Below, piece after piece: positions 1-5,891 of a stretch of 13,011 nucleotides of DNA. The first letter of the stretch is position 1, and each line of letters starts with the position of its first letter. The DNA is from Candidatus Alloscillospira gallinarum (GTDB taxonomy: Bacteria > Bacillota > Clostridia > Oscillospirales > Oscillospiraceae), in contig CAJFTV010000173.1 of NCBI GenBank assembly GCA_904420055.1, positions 1-13,011 of the forward strand, written 5' to 3'. Both the position numbers and the translations under genes were made by a program. The notes beneath the pieces are model-generated. The model did no database searches. It saw only the letters and a list, made by a program, of their open reading frames with translations, and was not told the DNA's origin.

Positions 1-1
1 A

Positions 2-2587
2 AAGCTGCCTCAGCGCACAATTGTCACCTCCGCCGCGGCGGGCTACAGCTCATACGGCAACCAGATTGGCCTTGCCACCGGCATGGTGGAGGAGCTCTAC
101 CACCCGGGATATGCAGCAAAGCGCATGGAGGTCGGCGCGGTAATCGCCGCGGCTCCCGCGGATAACGTCCGGCGTGAACGCCCTCAGCCCGGCGACATTG
201 TTATACTCTTAGGCGGCAGAACCGGGCGCGACGGCTGCGGCGGCGCAACCGGTTCCTCAAAATCCCACACCGCGCAGTCTCTTGAGACCTGCGGCGCGGA
301 AGTTCAGAAGGGAAATGCCCCGGAAGAGAGAAAGCTCCAGCGCCTTTTCAGAAATCCGAAGGCCTCCCGGCTTATAAAGCGCTGCAATGACTTTGGCGCC
401 GGAGGTGTATCTGTCGCAATCGGCGAGCTCGCCGACGGCCTTGAAATCGACCTCAACGCCGTACCTAAAAAATATGACGGTCTGGACGGAACAGAGCTTG
501 CAATAAGCGAGTCTCAGGAGCGCATGGCTGTTGTCATCGAGTCCGAGGATATGGACGAGTTCATGGCCCTTGCAAAGGGCGAGAATCTTGAGGCCACGGT
601 AGTCGCAAGAGTAACCGAAGCCCCGCGCCTTGTGATGCACTGGAACGGCCGCAAAATTGTGGATATCTCCAGGGAATTTTTAGACTCCAACGGCGCAGAA
701 AAGCACATAGACGTAATTGTACCGAAAGCCGGTACTGTCGAAAATAAAAAGGCAGAGAGCTTTAAGTCCGGCATGCTTCAGCTTGCCCAGGATTTAAACG
801 TCTGCTCGAAGCGCGGACTTTCCGAGCGGTTCGACTCCACCATCGGCGCGGGCACAGTGCTCATGCCCTTTGGCGGCAAAAACCAGCTCACTCCAATACA
901 GGCCATGGTAAACAAAGTATCCGTGGAAAAAGGGCACACTGACACATGTTCCGTCATGTCCTACGGCTATAATCCCTACATCTCGGAAAAGAGCCCGTAT
1001 CATGGCGCATACCTCGCCGTTGTGGAGTCCGCGGCAAAGCTTGTGGCCGCAGGCGCCGAATTTTCCGACGTATACCTGAGTTTTCAGGAGTACTTTGAAA
1101 AGCTCGGGCACGACCCCAAAAAGTGGGGTAAACCCATGTCTGCGCTCTTAGGTGCATTCACGGCGCAGATGGGCCTGGAGGTGGCGGCTATAGGCGGCAA
1201 GGACTCAATGAGCGGCAGCTTTGAGGATATTCACGTTCCACCTACACTCATATCCTTTGCCGTGACCACCGAAAAAGTTAATAACATCATCTCTCCGGAG
1301 TTCAAGGGTCCCGGCCACAGGGTCATCTGGCTGCGTCCTGAGACGGACGGCTCCGGCCTGCCCACGGCGGCCTCACTAAAATCCCTGTTTAACAGGGTCA
1401 CTGAGCTCATGCGCTCCGGCCGGGTGCTGGCGGCATACACTCCCGTGTACGGCGGCGCTGCTGAGGCCGTTATGAAGATGTGCCTTGGAAACGGCATCGG
1501 CTTTAACTTTGATACAGAAGTTTCCCTCGATGAGATTTTCGGTTTCAGCTATGGCTCATTTATCCTCGAAATGGCAGACGATGAGGAATGCGGCACAACC
1601 TTGGGCTACACCACCTCCGGCGGTGCGATACTCTACGGCCTTTCCGTTGTTGAGCTGCCTGAGATTTTAGACCTTTACGAAGGTAAGCTTGAAGACGTTT
1701 TCCCCTGCAATATAGACCAGGGCAATGGTGAAATACCGAAGTTTGAATACACGGGGGCCATACCCCCCGCTCCCCGCTTTCAGGCTCCGCGTCCCAGGGT
1801 ATTAATACCCGTGTTTCCCGGCACCAACTGCGAATATGACACCGCAAAGGCAATGTCCGACGCCGGTGCGGAACCGGAGATATTTGTCATAAACAACCTC
1901 TCCGCCGCTTCTATCCGGGAGTCCACTCAGGTTTTCGCGGAAAAAGTAAAAAACAGCCAGATAATTTTTATCCCCGGCGGCTTCTCCGGCGGAGATGAGC
2001 CGGACGGCTCCGGCAAGTTTATCACCGCGTTTTTCAGAAACAGCGCAGTAAAGGACAGCGTACATGAGCTTCTCAAAAACCGCGATGGACTTATGGCCGG
2101 AATATGCAACGGCTTCCAGGCTCTCATAAAGCTGGGACTTGTCCCCTACGGCGAGATTATTGACACAGATGAGAGCTGTCCTACACTCACCTTCAACACA
2201 ATAGGCCGTCACCAGTCAAGACTTGTGCGGACGGCAGTCTGCACAAGCAAATCCCCATGGCTCATGCACACAAAGGTAGGCGAGGTCTATACCGTGCCGA
2301 TTTCCCACGGGGAAGGCCGTTTCTACGCCTCCGATGACCTTATAAAGAGTTTAGGGCAGAACGGCCAGATTGCCACACAGTATGTGGACATGGCCGGCAA
2401 TCCCACAAGGGATATCCACTTTAATCCCAATAATTCCGCCTGGGCTATCGAGGGCATTGTCTCCCCCGACGGCAGAATAATCGGAAAGATGGGTCACTCT
2501 GAGCGAATTGGCTCCGGACTGTACAAAAATGTACCCGGACGCTATGATATGGGACTGTTCTCCTCCGCCGTTGAGTATTTCAGATAA
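2..2587 (+). CDS. purL: Phosphoribosylformylglycinamidine synthase (FGAM synthase), 5'-truncated by the window edge
   Basis: The enzyme converts formylglycinamide ribonucleotide, glutamine and ATP to the amidine, the fourth step of purine synthesis in the cytoplasm. The frame is open from base 2, so the gene begins before the window: 861 codons are visible, while single-chain clostridial forms usually have about 1,230-1,260, so roughly 370-400 N-terminal residues are missing. The visible part opens with the AIRS-like motif QIGLATG...YHPGY and a glycine-rich nucleotide loop (GGRTGRDGCGGATGSS). A second AIRS-like half follows (FGGKNQLTPIQAM, GGKDSMSG). The C-terminal class I glutamine amidotransferase domain starts near RVLIPVFPGTNCEYD. 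Its nucleophile is Cys702 of the visible chain (GICNGFQ), with ISHGEGRF supplying His/Glu-region residues. Having the synthetase and glutaminase in one chain rules out the PurL/PurQ/PurS split form. Two hairpins follow the stop. Family assignment is firm. Confidence 0.97.
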   Translation, partial: KLPQRTIVTSAAAGYSSYGNQIGLATGMVEELYHPGYAAKRMEVGAVIAAAPADNVRRERPQPGDIVILLGGRTGRDGCGGATGSSKSHTAQSLETCGAEVQKGNAPEERKLQRLFRNPKASRLIKRCNDFGAGGVSVAIGELADGLEIDLNAVPKKYDGLDGTELAISESQERMAVVIESEDMDEFMALAKGENLEATVVARVTEAPRLVMHWNGRKIVDISREFLDSNGAEKHIDVIVPKAGTVENKKAESFKSGMLQLAQDLNVCSKRGLSERFDSTIGAGTVLMPFGGKNQLTPIQAMVNKVSVEKGHTDTCSVMSYGYNPYISEKSPYHGAYLAVVESAAKLVAAGAEFSDVYLSFQEYFEKLGHDPKKWGKPMSALLGAFTAQMGLEVAAIGGKDSMSGSFEDIHVPPTLISFAVTTEKVNNIISPEFKGPGHRVIWLRPETDGSGLPTAASLKSLFNRVTELMRSGRVLAAYTPVYGGAAEAVMKMCLGNGIGFNFDTEVSLDEIFGFSYGSFILEMADDEECGTTLGYTTSGGAILYGLSVVELPEILDLYEGKLEDVFPCNIDQGNGEIPKFEYTGAIPPAPRFQAPRPRVLIPVFPGTNCEYDTAKAMSDAGAEPEIFVINNLSAASIRESTQVFAEKVKNSQIIFIPGGFSGGDEPDGSGKFITAFFRNSAVKDSVHELLKNRDGLMAGICNGFQALIKLGLVPYGEIIDTDESCPTLTFNTIGRHQSRLVRTAVCTSKSPWLMHTKVGEVYTVPISHGEGRFYASDDLIKSLGQNGQIATQYVDMAGNPTRDIHFNPNNSAWAIEGIVSPDGRIIGKMGHSERIGSGLYKNVPGRYDMGLFSSAVEYFR

Positions 2588-2603
2588 AGATTGGAGAACA
2601 GGA

Positions 2604-2631
2604 AAAGCGCAGGCAAATTTGCCTGCGCTTT
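2604..2631 (+). terminator. Perfect palindromic hairpin behind purL, probable terminator
   Basis: A perfect 28-base palindrome starts 16 bases after the purL stop. Each arm is AAAGCGCAGGCAAA or its complement. The A-rich start and T-rich end make it symmetrical, but the T-tract is short (CTTTAAA), so termination strength is uncertain. With no unpaired loop in the ideal pairing, a few central A/T bases must open to form it. Confidence 0.6.
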
Positions 2632-2664
2632 AAACCGCTTTAAAAGCGTCACTCTGCTGACACT

Positions 2665-2707
2665 ACAGGAACAAAGCCGCGGCCTTTCGCCGCGGCTTTG
2701 TTCCTGT
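2665..2707 (+). terminator. Long GC-rich hairpin, second probable purL terminator
   Basis: An 18-19 bp perfect stem (2665-2683 with 2689-2707) closes on a 5-base loop, CTTTC. The stem has A-rich bases on the left (GGAACAAAG) and their T-rich complement on the right (CTTTGTTCC). That is the shape of an intrinsic terminator whose U-tract lies inside the stem. No long T-run follows. It stands 33 bases after the first hairpin, so the two probably act in series. No protein-coding frame crosses it. Confidence 0.6.
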
Positions 2708-3000
2708 GACTGTTTAGGTTTCTTGCTTCTTGTATAAATAGAGAGAAAGGTTTAGGGTAAAATAAAAGACAGACAAACCGAAAAAGGTTTAAGCCTGCCG
2801 CATGTAAGTTTTTATAAATAAACTAAATATGGCGACTTATCCTTCTCGAATAGGAAGGCCAGACCGTTTCCCGTCTGACCCCGTTTGTACACTCATGGGT
2901 ACACAGAAAAACCTTTAGACTGTACAAATCGGATAACGTCTTTTAATTTACAATTACATTATAATACCGCAGCTATTACGTGTCAATATATTCTTTCATA
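2708..3000. other. AT-rich intergenic stretch with three small hairpins; no gene recognised
   Basis: No convincing coding frame is present; the only open stretch (2885-3070) overlaps the acetyltransferase remnant in the wrong frame. Three short inverted repeats lie close together: 2841-2845 with 2854-2858, 2857-2864 with 2873-2880, and 2886-2890 with 2899-2903. The middle one pairs over 8 bp on the minus strand (one G-U) but has a mismatch on the plus strand. It shares two bases with the first, so those two cannot form fully together. This could be a minus-strand structured RNA, or debris. No known riboswitch class was recognised. Confidence 0.35.
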
Positions 3001-3300
3001 TTCTATTCAGACGGAGAATTGGCCGGCTGCATCGGCCTTAAAAGCTTTGACGACCACAGCTGTGAAATAAAGCGTTTCTATGTCCGCCCAAAATTCCGCG
3101 GTCATCGCCTTGGAGAAGTTATGTTAACTAAAATAATAGAGGACGCGCGGTAAATCGGCTACACACAGATTCTTTTGGATACGTTCCCATTTTTGGAGCG
3201 CGCGATACATATGTACAAAAAACATCATTTTTATGAAATTCCCAGCTATAACGGCAATCCCATGAAAGATTTAATATACATGAAACTTGATTTAAACTAA
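3001..3300 (+). pseudogene. GNAT-family N-acetyltransferase remnant, N-terminus lost and internal stop
   Basis: Frame 1 reads YSDGELAGCIGLKSFDD, then CEIKRFYVRPKFRGHRLG, then IEDAR, then a TAA stop at 3151-3153. It resumes at once in the same frame with IGYTQILLDTFPFL, MYKKHHFYEIP and IYMKLDL, ending at TAA 3298-3300. This is the order of a GNAT acetyltransferase core: strand beta4, the acetyl-CoA loop, then the C-terminal FYEIP region. Three defects are visible. About 50 N-terminal residues are missing, since an in-frame TAA lies at 2962-2964 and no start or ribosome site precedes the core. The internal TAA sits where the family usually has Lys, one base away from AAA. The acetyl-CoA motif R-x-x-G-x-G reads R-G-H-R-L-G (3097-3114), with Arg for the central Gly. 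The gene is therefore very probably dead. Its stop overlaps that of the convergent gene at 3297. Confidence 0.85.
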
Positions 3301-4106
3301 ATGCTATCGTTCTCCCTTTCCAAGCACGTGCTCTCCTCATGGCCTTCCAGCTCGTAAACAAGGCTCTCCGGCATTCTCCTGGGTCCGCGCACCGTCTCAA
3401 TGCCGTGCTCCCTGAGCCTGTCCAGAGTGAGAAACGACGGGTCAAACCTCTCCAACAGCTTAATCCTCATAACCCGGTTTATTCGGAGATTTTCATCAAC
3501 GTGGTTAAACGGAATGTCAACCTCCGTCGCCTCACATTTATACAGTACGGCGGAAAATGGGGAGGCCCCGTACATATACACAGTATCGCCTACTGCAATG
3601 TTGTTGCTCTGTTTCCATATAATTTCCTGCTCATTGGAAAACGCGTTCGGTAAATCGTAGTATTTGGGGTTTGCCGGGATAATCCAACGCTCTTTTCCGC
3701 GTCGGCATTCCCTCTTATTTGTTCCGGCAAGTTCAAAGCTTATTTCAAGGAGTGAAAAAACAGTCTCTTTTTCCACTGTACCGTCCAGAAGAACTGTCAC
3801 CCAGCCGTCACGCCTCATATGGTACGCCGGCAAAAATCCCTCGTCCATGCGCAGAGACGTACCGAGAACGGGCCCGCACTTTATATCCAGAATATCAATA
3901 CTTCCCTCCCCGGACAGTCCAAGCCGTTTCCGCGGAACATCCATGACAATTCCGTACCATTTTTTATTGTCCGCACGCCTCAGCACCGCATATCCGGGAT
4001 ATCGTCTCCACAGATATTCCGGCGATGTACCGTAGCTCTCTGCGGCAAACTTTATTATATCATCTCTTAGCGATTTTCTGTTATTTTTACGGCCGGCCAT
4101 TTTCAC
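3297..4106 (-). CDS. MmcQ/YjbR-like protein with C-terminal PUA/EVE-like domain
   Basis: The protein is 267 residues from ATG at 4100, or 269 from GTG at 4106. The minus strand shows GGGGG upstream, 10 bases before the ATG and 4 before the GTG; the ATG is the more likely start. The first 120 or so residues look like the MmcQ/YjbR (CyaY-like fold) family: YGTSPEYLWRRYPGYAVLR, KKWYGIVMDVPRKRLGL, a run ending DILDIKCGP, and GWVTVLLDGTV. These proteins are called DNA-binding but their role is unproven. The second half, from about residue 135 (WIIPANPKYYDL...), contains IAVGDTVYMYGASPFSAVLYKCEAT, the strand pattern of PUA/EVE/ASCH-like nucleic-acid-binding domains; this part is a weaker inference. 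No signal peptide or membrane segment is seen, so it should be cytoplasmic. It is transcribed alone from the promoter at 4173-4201 and ends 3 bases inside the GNAT remnant. Function is unknown. Confidence 0.85.
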   Translation of the reverse strand: MKMAGRKNNRKSLRDDIIKFAAESYGTSPEYLWRRYPGYAVLRRADNKKWYGIVMDVPRKRLGLSGEGSIDILDIKCGPVLGTSLRMDEGFLPAYHMRRDGWVTVLLDGTVEKETVFSLLEISFELAGTNKRECRRGKERWIIPANPKYYDLPNAFSNEQEIIWKQSNNIAVGDTVYMYGASPFSAVLYKCEATEVDIPFNHVDENLRINRVMRIKLLERFDPSFLTLDRLREHGIETVRGPRRMPESLVYELEGHEESTCLERENDSI

Positions 4107-4172
4107 ATTGCCCCCAATATAGCAAAATTGCTGATTTTATCTGCATAAAACAATATAAGTGTACCTTTATAC

Positions 4173-4201
4173 AGTATAATTTCTGTGCTGGCAGCCGTCA
4201 A
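4173..4201 (-). promoter_or_regulatory. Sigma-A promoter for the MmcQ/YjbR-like gene
   Basis: Read on the minus strand, TTGACG (4201-4196) and TATACT (4178-4173) are separated by exactly 17 bases. The expected transcription start is near 4166, giving a leader of about 65 bases before the ATG at 4100. The match to consensus is 10 of 12. Confidence 0.7.
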
Positions 4202-4289
4202 TAAAAAGAAGATATAAGCATTCTCACCGTACTTATTTGACACATTATCCATATGACAATTATAAAACGTTTTCCAAACATTGTAATGC

Positions 4290-4323
4290 AAAAAGCGCCG
4301 GGATTTTATCCCCGGCGCTTTTT
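4290..4323 (-). terminator. Rho-independent terminator of the flavodoxin operon
   Basis: A 13-bp perfect stem, AAAAAGCGCCGGG (4290-4302) with 4311-4323, closes on an 8-base loop. In the minus direction it is followed by a run of five T, 50 bases after the flavodoxin stop. The A/T flanks are symmetrical, so it could also stop plus-strand transcription. It separates the flavodoxin operon from the promoter of the next minus-strand gene. Confidence 0.88.
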
Positions 4324-4372
4324 AAGCGTTTTATTACTAAAAACCTTTGGAATTTGAATACCGCCGGCTCAT

Positions 4373-4795
4373 TTATACAAGGCTCTCTCCCAGCTTTTTG
4401 CAGGCATCTTTCGCCGCGTCGTCCGGAGCCTCACAGCAGATGACAAAGTCACAGGCCATGTTTGCCCCCTTTTCCTTGCACAGGGACTCCCATTCACGCA
4501 TCCACTCGCCGTCACCCCAGCCGTATGAGCCGAAAAGGGCTATTTTCTTTCCGGAGAGCTTCTCCTCACAGGCCGAGAACATGGGTTCAAACTCTGTCTC
4601 TTCCAGCTGTTCCGCCCCCATTGACGGACAGCCGAACGCTATAGCGTCATAGTTATCCATCATCTGGGCATTAAAGCTTCCCGGTGTGTGGAGTTCCGCC
4701 TCGCCGCCGGCAGACTTTATTCCCTCTGCCACACAGTTTGCCATTTCCTCGGTATTTCCTGTGGAACTCCAATAAACTACAGCAATTTTACTCAT
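4373..4795 (-). CDS. Flavodoxin (short-chain)
   Basis: A 140-residue FMN-binding electron carrier of the cytoplasm. It starts MSKIAVVYWSSTGNTEEMA, where SSTGNTE is the phosphate-binding loop of flavodoxins. The region IALFGSYGWGDGEWM supplies the second FMN loop, with aromatic and acidic residues around the isoalloxazine. Length fits short-chain flavodoxins (about 137-150). Start choice is clear: AGAGGT lies 5 bases before the ATG at 4795. It is the last gene of a three-gene minus-strand operon, 33 bases after the DUF3793 gene. Iron-box-like sites at the operon promoter suggest it replaces ferredoxin when iron is scarce, a known role for flavodoxins. Its redox partners are not in the window. 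Confidence 0.95.
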   Translation of the reverse strand: MSKIAVVYWSSTGNTEEMANCVAEGIKSAGGEAELHTPGSFNAQMMDNYDAIAFGCPSMGAEQLEETEFEPMFSACEEKLSGKKIALFGSYGWGDGEWMREWESLCKEKGANMACDFVICCEAPDDAAKDACKKLGESLV

Positions 4796-4828
4796 ATGTT
4801 ACCTCTTTTCAATTAGCTTTATATATGG

Positions 4829-5383
4829 TCATGCAGCTACAGTGAGCTGCGCAACACTCTTTCCATCGCGCCACTGGCTCATATACACATTAATACAGCG
4901 TTTAAACCTGGCAAACAGGGCTATTGTGTTTTCCTCGTCACAGTATACCTTCCAAAATCCGCAATACTTGCAGTTTCTGCCACGGTTTTTAACAAACGCC
5001 TCCACATCTCCCACGGGATATCCCAGAAACAGCCCTATCTCATGGGGAAAGCTCTCACCCAAGGCCACGCGGCGCCGAAGCGTTTCCACCGCGTCCGCCA
5101 CATTGAGGCTCGTATAACCGGCATTTTTCAGATACCTTGCCGCCCTGTGCACTCTTAAATCCCGGTACAGCATAACCGGCCTGTAAACATACAGCATCGC
5201 ACGGCTCTCCCATGTTTTAAGTATCGTCAGGTATACACCCTTTTCATTCAAAGCTCTGTTCCACCCGCGTATAATCCGCCGCAGCTCATCACAGCTTTCA
5301 TAGCTGCAATTAAAAATACTGCCCGATTTTATTCCCGCCAGAGTCGGGGCGCAATATGCCACAAGCTGTCTGTCTATGCTCAT
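4829..5383 (-). CDS. DUF3793 family protein
   Basis: A 184-residue protein recognised as DUF3793 from APTLAGIKSGSIFN near the N-terminus and the C-terminal block HEIGLFLGYPVGDVEAF, then CKYCGFWKVYCDE and INVYMSQWRDGKSVAQL. The CxxC-like cysteines (NCKYCGFWKVYCDE) could bind metal, but this is inference. No signal peptide or transmembrane helix is visible. The start codon overlaps the stop of the upstream DUF2325 gene as ATGA (5383-5380), and no strong ribosome site precedes it, so it is probably made by translational coupling. From general knowledge of clostridial genomes, this family is often found beside flavodoxin and iron-uptake genes. The biochemical function is unknown; the operon suggests a part in the low-iron response. 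Confidence 0.9.
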   Translation of the reverse strand: MSIDRQLVAYCAPTLAGIKSGSIFNCSYESCDELRRIIRGWNRALNEKGVYLTILKTWESRAMLYVYRPVMLYRDLRVHRAARYLKNAGYTSLNVADAVETLRRRVALGESFPHEIGLFLGYPVGDVEAFVKNRGRNCKYCGFWKVYCDEENTIALFARFKRCINVYMSQWRDGKSVAQLTVAA

Positions 5384-5670
5384 GCCAGGCAGGCCGCCCG
5401 TTTCTCTAAAATGTTCTGAAGCGCTGTGGCAGAGCTGCTGTGAATTCTCTCCACCTCGGTGCCGTTTCTCTTTGCCTCGCTTATGGCGCTTATGGCCATC
5501 TTGTGGGAGACGGTATTTGTAAACAGCACAAGGAGGTCCGGTGTGCCCATTTTCTTTTTCATGGAGCCGTTCTCCTTCGGGAAAATCTTGGCTTTATATC
5601 CAAAGCTGCGGCATATATTCTCATACTGGCATGTCATTCTCTCATTTCCGCCTACGATTACAATACTCAT
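5380..5670 (-). CDS. DUF2325 domain protein, first gene of the flavodoxin operon
   Basis: A 96-residue protein that is almost entirely one DUF2325 domain. MSIVIVGGNERMTCQYENIC starts it, followed by KAKIFP, then PDLLVLFTNTVSHKM and a C-terminal HSSSATALQNIL. Alternating strands and helices with VIVGG at the start give it the look of a small Rossmann-like or CheY-like fold. No catalytic residues are obvious; TNTVSH is the family's most conserved segment. The start is certain, with AAGGAGGAAT directly ahead of the ATG at 5670. It overlaps the DUF3793 gene by 4 bases, so their products may be needed in fixed proportion or together. Function is unknown; the iron-box-like promoter implies expression under iron limitation. 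Confidence 0.9.
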   Translation of the reverse strand: MSIVIVGGNERMTCQYENICRSFGYKAKIFPKENGSMKKKMGTPDLLVLFTNTVSHKMAISAISEAKRNGTEVERIHSSSATALQNILEKRAACLA

Positions 5671-5688
5671 AATTCCTCCTTAATCTTG

Positions 5689-5708
5689 GTTAGTTTAGTC
5701 TAACTACA
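5689..5708 (-). promoter_or_regulatory. DtxR/IdeR-like iron box in the leader of the flavodoxin operon
   Basis: The plus strand at 5690-5708 reads TTAGTTTAGTCTAACTACA, matching the DtxR/IdeR consensus TTAGGTTAGCCTAACCTAA at 14 of 19 positions. It contains the inverted repeat GTTAG-N6-CTAAC (5689-5704). It lies 19 bases upstream of the DUF2325 start codon, where a bound repressor would block elongation or support looping with the second box. Which regulator binds is inferred from the sequence only. Confidence 0.6.
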
Positions 5709-5721
5709 GGCTTTTATTTTA

Positions 5722-5736
5722 GCGGCGCACGGCCGC
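5722..5736 (-). other. Small GC hairpin in the operon leader
   Basis: GCGGC and GCCGC (5-bp stem, 5-base loop) lie between the two iron-box-like sites. It is the only GC-rich part of an otherwise AT-rich leader. It may be a weak RNA structure with no separate role. Confidence 0.3.
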
Positions 5737-5744
5737 CCATCATT

Positions 5745-5763
5745 TTAGTTAGTATTAACTAAC
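5745..5763 (-). promoter_or_regulatory. Operator at the transcription start, DtxR/IdeR-like inverted repeat
   Basis: TTAGTTA-N4-TAACTAA is a perfect 7+7 inverted repeat (5745-5762). It begins 5 bases downstream of the -10 hexamer in the minus direction and so covers the expected start of transcription. Aligned to the DtxR/IdeR consensus with one-base offset it matches 13 of 19 positions. A repressor bound here would block RNA polymerase directly. A second box lies 37 bases downstream in the leader. Confidence 0.65.
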
Positions 5764-5767
5764 ACAA

Positions 5768-5796
5768 AGTATAGCATTCACGGCTTGTCTTGTCAA
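5768..5796 (-). promoter_or_regulatory. Sigma-A promoter of the DUF2325-DUF3793-flavodoxin operon
   Basis: On the minus strand, TTGACA (5796-5791) and TATACT (5773-5768) are separated by 17 bases. That is a perfect -35 and a 5-of-6 -10, which suggests a strong promoter held down by the adjacent operator. The leader to the DUF2325 ATG is about 90 bases. Confidence 0.85.
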
Positions 5797-5841
5797 CACT
5801 TTTGTAGAAGAAAAATTATCCCTCCCGCATATCTCCCAGTG

Positions 5842-5870
5842 TTGTATTCAATAGCAGTGCGATGTATAAT
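5842..5870 (+). promoter_or_regulatory. Probable promoter of the HAD-kinase fusion gene
   Basis: TTGTAT (5842-5847), 17 bases, then a perfect TATAAT (5865-5870). The start of transcription would fall near 5877, only about 15 bases before the ATG at 5892 and just ahead of the GGAGGTG ribosome site (5880-5886). The leader is very short but workable. It is divergent from the iron-regulated promoter, 46 bases away. Confidence 0.6.
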
Positions 5871-5891
5871 AATCTTCCCGGAGGTGCCTTT

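Noticed and set aside
2885..3070. A 61-codon plus-strand frame next to the GNAT remnant, considered as the missing N-terminus shifted by one base.
   Set aside because: Its sequence lacks GNAT N-terminal features, it has no ribosome site, and it overlaps the real remnant in a different frame.
4104..4106. GTG at 4106 as start of the MmcQ-like gene.
   Set aside because: The G-rich site is only 4 bases from it; the ATG at 4100 two codons later is the more likely start. The difference is two residues and cannot be settled by sequence alone.
5862..5891. The earlier ATG at 5862 as start of the HAD-kinase fusion.
   Set aside because: It overlaps the predicted -10 hexamer, lacks a ribosome site, and GGAGGTG is ideally placed for the ATG at 5892, where the HAD fold begins.
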